A DNA stretch of 64,000 nucleotides from contig JAXLYO010000018.1 of the NCBI GenBank assembly GCA_046351415.1, positions 35,357-99,356 on the forward strand. The letters run 5' to 3'. The notes under the pieces were generated by a model, which ran no database searches, was not told where the DNA came from, and was given only the letters and a program-made list of their open reading frames with translations. Of this stretch, positions 26,878 through 36,134 are shown one piece after another (the stretch's first letter is position 1; each line of letters opens with the position of its first letter). Both the position numbers and the translations under genes were made by a program. The stretch comes from JABFRG01 sp046351415. Lineage in GTDB: Bacteria; Myxococcota_A; Polyangia; Polyangiales; Polyangiaceae.

Positions 26878-27711
26878 GTGGACGTTTCCGTGACCGAACG
26901 ATCACACATTCGCATTGCAGAGGAGATCGAGCTCGACGCTTGGGAGGCGATGGTGCACGCTGCGCCTCCGCCCTTCGCGCAGGCGGTCGGTTTGGCAGCG
27001 ACGAAGGCGCACGGCGCGCTCTTGCTCGAGGCGCGCCGCATTCCGTCGTCCATGTTCAACCGGGTACTCGGACTCGGCATCGAACGACCGACCACGCGCG
27101 ACGACATCGACCGTATCGTGCTGCACTACGAACGCGCCGGTATCCCCTCGTTCTGGGTGCACGCGGGCTGCGCCAGTTCGCCGGGCGTTCTTCCGAGCAT
27201 GCTCGAGGAACGCGGGTTCGTGAAGCCCGCGCGTCTCACATGGGCCAAGATGTTGCGAGGCCCCGAGCGGATGCCCATGCCCTCGTCGGAGCTCTCGCTG
27301 CGGACGATCACGGCGGAGGAGGCCCCTGCGTTCGCCCATGTCATCTCCACGGCACACGGAATGCCGAGCGCGATGAACCCCTGGATCGAACGCCTGACGC
27401 AGACCCCTGGTTGGGTCGCCTTCGCTGCTTTCGAGAGACGTACGCTCGTCTCCGGAGGCATGCTCTTCCAGAAAGGTGACCGGGCCTGGCTTGGCCTCGG
27501 GGGTACGCTGCCCGAGCACCGAGGTAAAGGCGGCCAGGGGCTCACGATGGCTGCGCGCATTGCGCACGCGAGCGAACGGGGCGCCCAGCACATCGAGACG
27601 GAAACCGGTGAAGCAATTGCCGGTGAAGCGAACATCTCACTCGCCAACATGTACCGGTTCGGCTTCCGGAAGGTGTGCTCGCGCCAGAACTTCGAGTATC
27701 GAACGGCCTAA
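26878..27711 (+). CDS. GNAT-family N-acetyltransferase, 277 aa
   Basis: Two-part chain. The N-terminal ~130 residues contain LGLGIERPTTRDDIDRIVLH and IPSFWVHAGC, as in the proteins annotated as GNAT acetyltransferases with a degenerate first domain. The C-terminal half is a typical GNAT fold with the acetyl-CoA loop GGTLPEHRGKGGQGLTMAA and the closing strand YRFGFRKVCSRQNFEY. GTG at 26878 is taken as the start because GAGGAGGGG lies just before it; the frame is open further upstream without a better site. The acceptor is unknown. A strong terminator follows. Confidence 0.85.
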   Translation: MDVSVTERSHIRIAEEIELDAWEAMVHAAPPPFAQAVGLAATKAHGALLLEARRIPSSMFNRVLGLGIERPTTRDDIDRIVLHYERAGIPSFWVHAGCASSPGVLPSMLEERGFVKPARLTWAKMLRGPERMPMPSSELSLRTITAEEAPAFAHVISTAHGMPSAMNPWIERLTQTPGWVAFAAFERRTLVSGGMLFQKGDRAWLGLGGTLPEHRGKGGQGLTMAARIAHASERGAQHIETETGEAIAGEANISLANMYRFGFRKVCSRQNFEYRTA

Positions 27712-27720
27712 AAAAGAAGA

Positions 27721-27752
27721 GCCCGGCGGCTTCGTGAAGCCCCGGGCCTTTT
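27721..27752. terminator. bidirectional hairpin terminator
   Basis: GCCCGGCGGCTTC (27721-27733) pairs with GAAGCCCCGGGC (27736-27747), with one unpaired base. It is flanked by an A-run on the left and CTTTT on the right. It serves the acetyltransferase gene and the converging calcium-repeat gene. Confidence 0.88.
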
Positions 27753-27772
27753 CCACGCTCTCGCGCCGAGCC

Positions 27773-29548
27773 TCAGGCGGAGCGGCGGAACCTTCGTCCG
27801 ATCATGCTCGCGCCGATGACGACGAGGGCGAAGAGCGCACCCCAATTTCCGCTCGAACCGCTTCCGGTCGAACACGATCCGCCCTGGAGCGAACCTTCGC
27901 TTGCCGAGCTACCGCTCGTGCCGCTCGTGCCGCTCGAACCACCGTTCGAGCCTGCGTCGGCTTTGGCGCCGCCATCAGCGGATACGCCGCCATCGGTCGA
28001 GGGCGTGCTCCCCGGTTTCTGGAGGTAGTCCTTCACGCCATCGTTGTTCGCGTCGGCGTTTTCGGCACCGTCCTTGACGCCGTCGCCGTCCGCATCGTCA
28101 TCGAGCCAGTTCTTCTTGCCGTCGGCATCGACGTCGTCGGTGAGCTTCGCGGCCGTCGCGTCGGCAATCTCGGTCTTCGTCGGAATGCCGTCGCCGTCGT
28201 CGTCCGCGTCGAGGTAGTCCGGCTTTCCGTCCTTGTCGGTGTCGGCGGGGCTCGCCGCGCCTCCGGCGCCAAGCTCGTCCTTCGTGAGGATGCCGTCGCC
28301 GTCGTCGTCCGTATCCTTCGCGTCGATGGTTCCGTCACCGTCGGTGTCGAGCGGCTTCGATGCATCGGGTCCCACTTCGACGCCGTCTTTGATGCCGTCG
28401 CCGTCCGTGTCGGCCTTGTTCGGGTCGGTGCCGATGATGGCCTCGGCCGCGTCGGTCAGCCCGTCGCCGTCGGTGTCGAGCGTGCAGACCTTGAGCGTGG
28501 GGTCACACGCGGTGGGTGCGCGACAGGGGTCATTGTTGGGAGCCGGTGTGCACGCCGTGCCTTGCGGCAAGCCGCACTTGCTGTCGTTGCCGAGAACGCC
28601 GGAGCGGCATTCTGCAACGCCGCCCGCGCCGGGGGTCGCGCCGTTCAAGAGGCCGCACTTGTTGTCGCTGCCGAGGGCCCCGGAGCGGCACTCCGCTGCG
28701 CTGCCTGCTGCCGCGCCATTCAGAAGACCGCACTTGTTGTCCGCGGTCGAGCAAACACCTGACGCACAAAGGATGACCGCGTCCGCGGGACGGCACACAC
28801 CGTCGTAGGGCGCGAGGTTGTTCGGGTTCTTCGGGATCGCGACGCCGTTCGCGACCGGCCCAGTGCAGTAGCCATCGACGCCGCAGATGGGTGCAGCAGA
28901 GGTGGCGCAGTTCTCTTCCGCCGGACCACCCGACCCCTTGTGGGTTCCGCACGGAAGACCGCGCACCGCGATGTTGAACCCATTCCAGTTCTCGTTCGAG
29001 AGCGCCGTCCAGTTGATCTCGCTGACGATGCCCTGGAATTCGATGGCGCCGTGCGGCTCGCCGCTTTGACCATTCAAGCGGAAGACGCCCGCTGCCGGGT
29101 TCTCACGCACGAGAACACCATTGCCCCAGAAGCCTGCACCCTGGCTGAGAATGGTGAAGTCGGTATCGAACTCGTAGCCGTTGCCGTTGAGCGAAACGAC
29201 CGCAAAAATCGGATTGCGCACGGGCCTCGAAAACGTGATCTTGCGCGCGCCCGACGCGCTGATCGCGATGATGTCGGAAGCGGGCGGTGCGTTGTCGACC
29301 GTTGCACTGATGTAAGGAGCACCCGGATTCCAGAAGTTGGTTCCACCGCTCGTCTGAACGAAGGCAACCTGTCCGGTGTAAACGGTGGTGACGACGGTTC
29401 CGCCCACGGTGATCTTGCCGGTCGCACCGACGCCCGCCTGAACGGTTTCCCAATCGGCCCAGTTGACGGGGTCGGCTTGCGCAACGGACGAAGCGCCCAT
29501 GATCGCAAGGGCTCCGAGTGCACTCAACGCTGTGACGGTGTTTTTCAT
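27773..29548 (-). CDS. exported protein with calcium-binding thrombospondin type 3 repeats and MYXO-CTERM-like tail, 591 aa
   Basis: A Sec signal peptide (MKNTVTALSALGALAIMG, cleaved near AQA) is followed by a ~190-residue beta-rich domain. Then comes a Cys-rich stretch with three near-identical ~25-residue units: CSTADNKCGLLNGAA, CRSGALGSDNKCGLLNG and CRSGVLGNDSKCG. From about residue 355 to 510 run thrombospondin type 3 repeats, DTDGDGLTD, DTDGDGIKD and DADDDGDGIPT, which bind calcium. A Ser/Gly linker precedes GGSCSTGSGSSGNWG, a hydrophobic helix and a basic end, matching the three-part MYXO-CTERM sorting signal. The protein is probably surface-attached and calcium-stabilised. Function unknown. 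Confidence 0.85.
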   Translation of the reverse strand: MKNTVTALSALGALAIMGASSVAQADPVNWADWETVQAGVGATGKITVGGTVVTTVYTGQVAFVQTSGGTNFWNPGAPYISATVDNAPPASDIIAISASGARKITFSRPVRNPIFAVVSLNGNGYEFDTDFTILSQGAGFWGNGVLVRENPAAGVFRLNGQSGEPHGAIEFQGIVSEINWTALSNENWNGFNIAVRGLPCGTHKGSGGPAEENCATSAAPICGVDGYCTGPVANGVAIPKNPNNLAPYDGVCRPADAVILCASGVCSTADNKCGLLNGAAAGSAAECRSGALGSDNKCGLLNGATPGAGGVAECRSGVLGNDSKCGLPQGTACTPAPNNDPCRAPTACDPTLKVCTLDTDGDGLTDAAEAIIGTDPNKADTDGDGIKDGVEVGPDASKPLDTDGDGTIDAKDTDDDGDGILTKDELGAGGAASPADTDKDGKPDYLDADDDGDGIPTKTEIADATAAKLTDDVDADGKKNWLDDDADGDGVKDGAENADANNDGVKDYLQKPGSTPSTDGGVSADGGAKADAGSNGGSSGTSGTSGSSASEGSLQGGSCSTGSGSSGNWGALFALVVIGASMIGRRFRRSA

Positions 29549-29711
29549 CGAATGAAGTTCCTTTTCGAAGTATCTCCTCGCCGCCGAAGCTCATCGACCC
29601 ATGTGTGGTGGGGGGTCGAAGCAACGCGGCAACCTGTCGGAGACCTCGAACGTCATGGTCTCTTGCGCTTTGCGTAGCGTCAAGAGAGCTCCTCCGAAGT
29701 CCATGGGAAAA

Positions 29712-29738
29712 CCGAGTGTGGCGTCTTGCCACACTCGG
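29712..29738. repeat. perfect 11-bp inverted repeat in a divergent promoter region
   Basis: CCGAGTGTGGC (29712-29722) and GCCACACTCGG (29728-29738) are separated by GTCTT. The repeat lies between the start of the calcium-repeat gene (29548) and the hydrolase gene (29840). With no T-run after it, it could be an operator or a 5'-leader hairpin rather than a terminator. Confidence 0.45.
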
Positions 29739-29839
29739 GCGCGTGGCTTTCCAAGCTGCGTACGCGCCCCCAGCTCCTGAAAAGCCGCTGAACTGTTCCG
29801 ACTCCCGATTTTGAGACATCATCATCAAAAGCCACCGCA

Positions 29840-30850
29840 ATGCACACGCTTCTCAAAACCAAGACGGGGCTCGTCATTCACCACACGCCTTCGGAGCTCT
29901 TCCCGGACAAGGCCCGGTCTGGCGGCGCCGCGGCAAAAGTCGGAGTGCTCCTCGTGCATGGTTATGGGCAGAATCGGCACGCCTGGCATTTGCCATCGCG
30001 GAGCTTCGCCGACGCTCTCGCCCTCGCGGGCTTCGAGGTCTTCAACCTGGAACTTCGGGGCCACGGCGCGTCACGCGAGAGCGCCGCAGCGCTCGGACAT
30101 GCCCGTAGCATCGAAGAGTACGTCGACCACGATCTCCCGGAAGCGGTCGCCTACGCGAAAGACTACCTCGGTGAAGGAGCGCGTCTCTTCGTCATGGGAC
30201 ACTCGCTCGGAGGTCTCGTCTCCTATGCCGCAGCGCCGTCCCTTCTCCCGATGACCGATGGACTCGTCACGCTCGGGAGCCCGTTCGCATTCGCCAAAGG
30301 GTCCCGGCCACTCCGGGCGCTCTCGGAGCTCTTGCATCTCGTCGAGCGAATTCCGAACGGCAAAGGAGGGAGACCTCATTTCTCCGTGGGCCTGTCGCTT
30401 TTTCGAAAGCCCATCTTGCTCTCGCACCGCCTGCACGAGAGCTCCAGGTACCCGAGTGTACTCTCGCGCCTGCTCGTGCCCGTGCGTCCGTGGCATGTGG
30501 AAGCCATCGAGCCGCACGTGCTCTCCGAACACGTGGAGCATGCCTTCGACCGCGTAGGTCTCGGCGAAACGCTGGAGATGTTCGCGTGGGCCAAAGACGC
30601 GCGGTTTGCCGTGGGAGCGAACGACTATGCAACCCGCTTCGAATCGTGGACGAAGCCGCTTCTCGTCATTGCTGGCACCCACGACGAGCTTGCACCGCCG
30701 GAAGGCGTCCGCAAAGCGCACGAGGTCACCCGGGCGAAAGACACTACTTACCTAGAAGTGCCGCATGGTCACATCGACATGCTCGTGGGTACGCGGGCTC
30801 CGGAGCACGTGTGGGATCGTGTCATCTCGTGGATCCGCGCCAGGCTCTGA
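29840..30850 (+). CDS. alpha/beta hydrolase (lysophospholipase/monoglyceride lipase-like), 336 aa
   Basis: A serine hydrolase fold without signal peptide. The oxyanion loop is VLLVHGYGQNRHAW, the nucleophile elbow is LFVMGHSLGGLVSYAA (Ser near residue 122), the acid is in IAGTHDELAPPEG, and the His is in VPHGHIDMLVG near the C-terminus. A lid region lies between residues ~145 and 245. FNLELRGHGASRES fits the lysophospholipase/monoacylglycerol lipase group. The substrate cannot be told from sequence. The gene is monocistronic, starting 11 bp after an A-rich stretch and ending before a lipoprotein gene. Confidence 0.88.
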   Translation: MHTLLKTKTGLVIHHTPSELFPDKARSGGAAAKVGVLLVHGYGQNRHAWHLPSRSFADALALAGFEVFNLELRGHGASRESAAALGHARSIEEYVDHDLPEAVAYAKDYLGEGARLFVMGHSLGGLVSYAAAPSLLPMTDGLVTLGSPFAFAKGSRPLRALSELLHLVERIPNGKGGRPHFSVGLSLFRKPILLSHRLHESSRYPSVLSRLLVPVRPWHVEAIEPHVLSEHVEHAFDRVGLGETLEMFAWAKDARFAVGANDYATRFESWTKPLLVIAGTHDELAPPEGVRKAHEVTRAKDTTYLEVPHGHIDMLVGTRAPEHVWDRVISWIRARL

Positions 30851-30906
30851 GGCCACACACAGTTGGACATCCTGTGCCCTACCCCCGACTCGTGCTACAA
30901 GGTTGC

Positions 30907-33447
30907 ATGGCCTTTGCGCGTCGGGTTTTGGGCAGCATTGCACTCTGCATGCTTGCCGCCATCCCCGGTTGCGGCGGCAGCGACGAGGACGAGAGCAATC
31001 TCGATGACCTGCCGCTGAAGGCATACTGGGCGGACGCGAAGAAACTCGACCTATCGGACCTCACCCGCGTAGCTGCCGGTTACGCCACCGATGGCCTCAA
31101 CAGCAGTCTGAGGCTCGGCCCGGTCAGCGCTACGTTCGACGCGCCCACCGTCTTCGCAGCCCAAGCCGAGCCCAGCACGATTCTGCCGGGCAACGCGAAG
31201 GTGAAAGGCATCGACCAAATCGTGTCGGGGCTCGCGGCCGACTTCGGCGAACGCGAGCTCGGCACACAAGTGAATGCCATTCGACTTCGGCACCTCCAGG
31301 CCGGCGACGACAAGTATTTCGTCGAATCTGCATTCACGCTGCGAGGCGGGCTTGCAGGCGGTTGGAACTTCACCGCGGGCATGCCGAACGGTGTGGGTGT
31401 GAACCTCGGTCTGAACGTTGGGGCGGACGTCAGCTCGCGCATCATCGTCGCATCGACGAAAGACAACGTAGTCAAGGTGCTGACGACGCCGCTCGCCGCC
31501 GCCGCGGACATCCGTGGCTTCGTACTGCCGCGTTCGATCGACGATGTCCAAAAGATGCGGCCCGGCGAAATGTTCGCGCTTCGCGGCGCTGGTCATCTCG
31601 GAGCCAATCTCGGCCTTGGCGTCCCGGTCCTGTTCCAAACCTCCGGTGTGTACAACATCGTCGCATCCGTCGGCGTGTCCGCCGTCATCGCCGGTCAAAT
31701 CGACGTGCAGCTCGTACGCCTCGAAGGCGACGAAGTCGTCGTGGACGTCGGTATCGAAAACGGCAAAGCTCTCTCCCTCTCGGCGGGCATCTCCGACAGC
31801 TTCGGCATCAAGGGCATCTGCGACGACGGCATTTCGTGTCTGCGCCCGGTCGAGGTCGCAGGCCAGAAGGTCGACATCACGCAAATGGTCGCAAATGCGA
31901 TCGACCGCGAAGTCAACAAGTACCTCACCTTCAGCATCTCCGCCTCCGCCGGGCGTTCGAGCTCGCGGGTCAGCGTGTCGCGCCTTCGCTTCCATCTCGA
32001 CCGCGGCAATCGCGCGGAGGTATCGAGGGCACTCGAGCATGCGCTTCGCTTCGACGTTCGCTTGGCGCAAGCGATGTACAACCGAGACCTCGGCAATCCG
32101 ACCCCTGCCGTCGTTGCGGAGTTCGATGCCGTTCGGGCTTCGACCACTTCGACGCGCAACTTCGGCTTCGAACTGTTCGGCATGAACATGTACCACCGCG
32201 CCGTCGTCGACAAGGAAGGCACGTTCACGGTGCAGACGCCCGAGGGCGTCAAGACGGTGCTCTTCGACTCCGTCAGCAAACACAGTGGCTTCTTCCAAAT
32301 GGACCACGGCTTCACGCGCATCGGCGTGGGCGCCCAAACGCTCGATGCTCGTAACCCACTGAACTTCCGAAGCGAAGCCAACTTGTTTTTGCAGACCGCG
32401 GTCAGCGACAAGCGCATGGGCAACGACCTCATCATCGACAACATCGATGCGACGCTCCTCGCCATCGTGGGCAGCAAGGGCATCGAAGCCATCGACCCAT
32501 TCGGCAACCGCTTGCAGCAGGCGGTGTGGGAGCACTGCCGCGTCCAAGCAGACGACGACTTCCAAACCGAGTCGCTCGACGAGCAGTGCAACAAAGACCT
32601 GCTCGACGACCCTTACATCAAGTCACTGCACGACATTGGAATGAGCAAGCTCGAGCCCTTCCTGGTCGGCTTCCCCGCCGATTACCAGGCCCTCGCGCGC
32701 AAGGCAGCCGAGGCTCGCCTCATTCTCCAGTCCGTGGGCATCCACAACCTCGACCTCGCGAACGGCCCGAGTGTTTCGTTCACGGTCGACGCACGGTTCG
32801 ACGACACGGCCCTCGGCATCCTCACGAACCAATCGAAGGAGCAGTATCGCCATGCTCTTCGCGAGTACCTCACCGCCGTCTATGCGGACCGGATGAAGAT
32901 CGGCATCTCGATGGACAAGAGCGCCGTGCGCGCCGAAGTCGATCGCAAGTGGGGCACGCGAATGGACGAAATGGCGACCATCTTCGCCGATACGAGCGCG
33001 GCCTATCGCAGGGTAGCGGCTGCCGAAAACAAGATTCCTGCGGCGCTCGCCGGCAAGGCGTTCAGCGGTTCCCCCCTCGGGGTTCGCTTCAGCGTCGATC
33101 ACGAGCAGCAGCGCTCCTACGAGAGGGCCGAGATGGTCTCGACCAGTCAAGAGCGCGCTCTTGCGGCTGCGCGCCTCTTCGACGCGCTACGCGACCGTGC
33201 CGGGAAGATCAACGCGCCGCTCTACACCGAGCACACCACCACCTTCCCTCTCCTTTCGCTCGTCCCGAGGGAGAATCTGCAGGTTGGCGTCGACTTCCGC
33301 ACCGATACCCGCTCGAACTTCTGGAATGATCACTCGCGTTTCCAGAAGGCCGGCCTGGTCAGCTTCGGCGCTGCGGCCAAAGGCTCCAAGGTCTCGACCA
33401 TCAGCGCGGGCATGTTCGACCTCGACGCGATTCTCGCCGGCAACTGA
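30907..33447 (+). CDS. large lipoprotein of unknown function, 846 aa
   Basis: The ATG at 30907 opens MAFARRVLGSIALCMLAA with the lipobox IPGC at about Cys22, followed by an acidic linker. The long frame upstream of it overlaps the hydrolase and is not coding. The mature protein alternates beta-rich stretches (residues ~50-330, with VVDVGIENGKALSLSAGIS) and long helical segments (e.g. LKTQSKEQYRH-like around residue 640). A basic, Ser-rich patch SASAGRSSSRVSVSRLRF lies near residue 350. No catalytic motif or known repeat is recognised. The size and single Cys anchor suggest an outer-surface or periplasmic structural protein. Confidence 0.78.
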   Translation: MAFARRVLGSIALCMLAAIPGCGGSDEDESNLDDLPLKAYWADAKKLDLSDLTRVAAGYATDGLNSSLRLGPVSATFDAPTVFAAQAEPSTILPGNAKVKGIDQIVSGLAADFGERELGTQVNAIRLRHLQAGDDKYFVESAFTLRGGLAGGWNFTAGMPNGVGVNLGLNVGADVSSRIIVASTKDNVVKVLTTPLAAAADIRGFVLPRSIDDVQKMRPGEMFALRGAGHLGANLGLGVPVLFQTSGVYNIVASVGVSAVIAGQIDVQLVRLEGDEVVVDVGIENGKALSLSAGISDSFGIKGICDDGISCLRPVEVAGQKVDITQMVANAIDREVNKYLTFSISASAGRSSSRVSVSRLRFHLDRGNRAEVSRALEHALRFDVRLAQAMYNRDLGNPTPAVVAEFDAVRASTTSTRNFGFELFGMNMYHRAVVDKEGTFTVQTPEGVKTVLFDSVSKHSGFFQMDHGFTRIGVGAQTLDARNPLNFRSEANLFLQTAVSDKRMGNDLIIDNIDATLLAIVGSKGIEAIDPFGNRLQQAVWEHCRVQADDDFQTESLDEQCNKDLLDDPYIKSLHDIGMSKLEPFLVGFPADYQALARKAAEARLILQSVGIHNLDLANGPSVSFTVDARFDDTALGILTNQSKEQYRHALREYLTAVYADRMKIGISMDKSAVRAEVDRKWGTRMDEMATIFADTSAAYRRVAAAENKIPAALAGKAFSGSPLGVRFSVDHEQQRSYERAEMVSTSQERALAAARLFDALRDRAGKINAPLYTEHTTTFPLLSLVPRENLQVGVDFRTDTRSNFWNDHSRFQKAGLVSFGAAAKGSKVSTISAGMFDLDAILAGN

Positions 33448-33488
33448 GCCCGCGCCTCTTCTGAGGCATGGGCCCATCGTTCGGCACG

Positions 33489-34916
33489 TCAGGGCGGCAA
33501 GACGATCATGTCGTCGTAGTCGAAACCTGCATTGCCCTTGAAGCAGGGATGCGTCGTCGTTCCGAACTGCGTGTTCAAGTAGCCCCACGCAGCGTTCATG
33601 GCCGCCCAGCCCTCTTGCCGGAATGTGAGCGCCATGTCGGCGGCCGTCGAGCCTTCGTCCTTGGCGTCGGAGATCGAGATGACCTCTTTGCCGGGGATGG
33701 CACACGCCATGCCGACTTCACCGCTCACGCGGCTCGACATCTGCGCCTGCGTGTCCGTGTAGTTCATGATGTAGTAGCGGTCGACCCCCGCATCGAGGAT
33801 GGCCTTCACGAAGTTCTTGCCGCCTGTATCGTACGCAGATCCGTCGTACCAGTTGGTCACCGCCGCCGCGAGTGCGAGCCTACTTCCGGCAAGCGCCGCC
33901 TTGATCTGTGCGACCCCCGTGAGGTAGTCCGTCTCCGTCTTCGCACGATTCGTGTCCCACTCCGGAAAGATGTGCGGCTCGTAGTCGATGTTGAAGGCAG
34001 ATGCGCACGCCGCCTCGGTTCCGGTGGGGCAATAACTCGTTTGGTACGCCTTCGCATAGCCAGCGTATGGCGCCATCTCGGCGGCGCTCGAGAGAATCGT
34101 GTAGCCGTCCCTTCGGGCGTTCACCATGAACTCCACGTCGATGCCGCGCCCCTTGCAGTCTTCGACGAAGTCCTTGAGCTTGGCGCGATCGTTCTTGAGG
34201 AGGGCGCGCGCCTCGAGAATGACGCGGTTGATCTGTTTCGCACTCAGCTGCGCGAAGAAGGCGTTTCGCGCAGCTGAACCACGTGCAGCAGACGAAACGG
34301 CGTTGCCGGAGTCGCTCGTCCACATGCCACGAACTCGTGCACTCGTGCTGCCCGCATCGGTGCCGAAACTCCCAGCGTCCGAAACCGTACTCCCCGCATC
34401 CGAACCGGAAGAGCCGGCATCGCTTCCACCCGCTCCGCTATCCGCTCCGGCGCCCGCGTCGCTGCCCCCCCCACCGGCCGGCTGAACGGCGAGCGCATGC
34501 GTCGCCTGCCCGGAGCCGACCGTCGCACGGAGCGAGAGGTTCTCCGCGGCGCCGTCCTTCAGGTAGAAGCGAAACGTCTGAACGCCCGACGCGAGAACCT
34601 GCGAAGAGAAGCCCGCCCCCGTACATCCCGGCGCAACGTACGCCTTGGCCGAGCCGAGTCCAGAGAGCGTGAGGGTGCGTTGGCGCGTGCTCGAGCGCGT
34701 GACGGTGAAAGGCCCAGCGCAAGCACCCTGGGTCGTCGTCGAGGGTCCTGAGAACGTCACCGTCGTGAGAGCTGAACCATCTGCAGAGAGCTCGTCGGCT
34801 TCCGCATCCTCTACCTCTGCAGCGCAACCTTCGAGCCCCCAAACGGCGGCGGCAAGCGCTGCGAGAACCGAGAGACCGACTCTGAATGACCGTCGAGCAT
34901 GCGCGGTTGTCGTCAT
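33489..34916 (-). CDS. lipoprotein with C-terminal TIM-barrel-like glycosidase-type domain, 475 aa
   Basis: The N-terminus has a lipoprotein signal ending near VWGLEGC. A small beta domain (residues ~50-145, GPFTVTRSSTRQRTLTL) resembles a carbohydrate- or peptidase-associated module. A linker of repeated SDAG units follows (about residues 150-190). The C-terminal ~280 residues look like a (beta/alpha)8 barrel: NRVILEARALL, IDVEFMVNARRDGY, an acidic strand-end FNIDYEPHIFPEWD, LALAAAVTNWYDG, and RYYIMNYTDTQ. The acidic DYE at a strand end is where glycoside hydrolases place a catalytic acid. An exported glycosidase-like role is an inference. Confidence 0.8.
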   Translation of the reverse strand: MTTTAHARRSFRVGLSVLAALAAAVWGLEGCAAEVEDAEADELSADGSALTTVTFSGPSTTTQGACAGPFTVTRSSTRQRTLTLSGLGSAKAYVAPGCTGAGFSSQVLASGVQTFRFYLKDGAAENLSLRATVGSGQATHALAVQPAGGGGSDAGAGADSGAGGSDAGSSGSDAGSTVSDAGSFGTDAGSTSARVRGMWTSDSGNAVSSAARGSAARNAFFAQLSAKQINRVILEARALLKNDRAKLKDFVEDCKGRGIDVEFMVNARRDGYTILSSAAEMAPYAGYAKAYQTSYCPTGTEAACASAFNIDYEPHIFPEWDTNRAKTETDYLTGVAQIKAALAGSRLALAAAVTNWYDGSAYDTGGKNFVKAILDAGVDRYYIMNYTDTQAQMSSRVSGEVGMACAIPGKEVISISDAKDEGSTAADMALTFRQEGWAAMNAAWGYLNTQFGTTTHPCFKGNAGFDYDDMIVLPP

Positions 34917-35146
34917 GTCTGTGTGTACTGCACGCGCGGTGCCAGGGCGGGTGGCACTCCGCGTCGCCTTGAAACTACGGAACTTCTCGAGGTTTCGAGT
35001 GGCTTGTGGCGGTGTTGTCCAATTTGGATCCCGGATGACTCAGCACCTTGCGGGGCCGCAACTTCAGGTCACGCGAGTGACCAGGCACGAACGGGATCGC
35101 GCATTCCCCGAGGCGATGGGCGGGGGACCGTGCTAGTCGAGAGGGC

Positions 35147-35944
35147 GTGAGTTTTCTCGCGCGCATCGAACGCAGGCTCGGTCGCTTTGCGATTCCGAAC
35201 CTCATGAACTTCATCGTCGGCGGCATGGCCCTGGCGTGGCTTCTCTCGCTGCTGCGGCCGGGCTTTGCGAGCGCCTTGCAGCTCGACCTGCACGCGGTGA
35301 TGCACGGGCAAGTGTGGCGACTCGTCAGCTTCCTCTTCATTCCACCGGAGACGAGCCCCCTCTGGATCTTCCTGACCCTCTACTGGACATGGCTCATCGG
35401 GTCGAACCTCGAAAACGAGTGGGGGTCGTTCAAACTCAATGTCTACTATGCGCTCGGTACGATTTTCACCATCGCGGTCGCTGCGCTGATCGGGCCGTCC
35501 GGCAACACGTGGCTCAATCTCTCTTTGTTCCTCGCCTTCGCGACGCTGTTTCCCAACTACCAGATCATGATCTTCTTCGTGCTTCCCGTGCGCATGAAGT
35601 GGATCGCCATTTTGATCGGCGTCGGTCTCCTCGTCGGCATGGTCCTCGGCAGTTGGGCGACGCGCGGCGCCATTCTCGCGGGCATGGCGAATTACCTCAT
35701 CTTCTTCACCAAGCACTTCGTAGACGTCGCGAGGGGACGAAAGCTCCTCGTGCAACAGGCAGCCAGGCGCGCCGGTTTTTCGACGCCGCCACCGAGGACG
35801 CCAGCCAAGAAGACGCTCGGACGGGTCTGCGCCATCTGCGGTGCGAGTGAAGAGGACGACGATGCCGACATTCGCGTTTGCTCGTGCGAGAAGTGCGGTG
35901 GGAAGCCGCGCAACCTATGCCTCGAGCACGCACGCAATCACTAG
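35147..35944 (+). CDS. rhomboid-like membrane protein with C-terminal zinc ribbon, probably inactive, 265 aa
   Basis: GTG at 35147 follows GAGAGGG. About six membrane segments occupy residues 15-190. The segment HGQVWRLVSFLFIPP and the later NLENEWGSFKLNVYYALG mimic rhomboid intramembrane proteases, and GPSG appears where the catalytic GxSG would be. However, the segment that should carry the catalytic His reads GMANYLIFF, and the HxxxN motif of the second helix is absent, so proteolysis is unlikely. The C-terminal ~45 residues contain CAICGAS, CSCEKCGG and CLEH, a probable zinc ribbon. It could act like an inactive rhomboid or derlin in membrane-protein handling, which is an inference. Confidence 0.75.
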   Translation: MSFLARIERRLGRFAIPNLMNFIVGGMALAWLLSLLRPGFASALQLDLHAVMHGQVWRLVSFLFIPPETSPLWIFLTLYWTWLIGSNLENEWGSFKLNVYYALGTIFTIAVAALIGPSGNTWLNLSLFLAFATLFPNYQIMIFFVLPVRMKWIAILIGVGLLVGMVLGSWATRGAILAGMANYLIFFTKHFVDVARGRKLLVQQAARRAGFSTPPPRTPAKKTLGRVCAICGASEEDDDADIRVCSCEKCGGKPRNLCLEHARNH

Positions 35945-36134
35945 GCGGACGTCAACATCGAGTAAACCGAACGCTCGCTCGAGTGAGGTTCGCATCCCTC
36001 CGGTCGTGACCGCTCTGTGAACGCCAAGTGCACGAACCCCCGCGCCGGGATCACGGCGAGTTCACACCCCGGAACGAGACTTCACACACTTGGAGCATGT
36101 TTGGCGCGGTATGCCGATTGCTCTTGGTGGGACC

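Noticed and set aside
27900..28480. Possible CRISPR-like or satellite repeats
   Set aside because: The repeats are coding: Asp-rich calcium units with three-base periodicity within one open frame.
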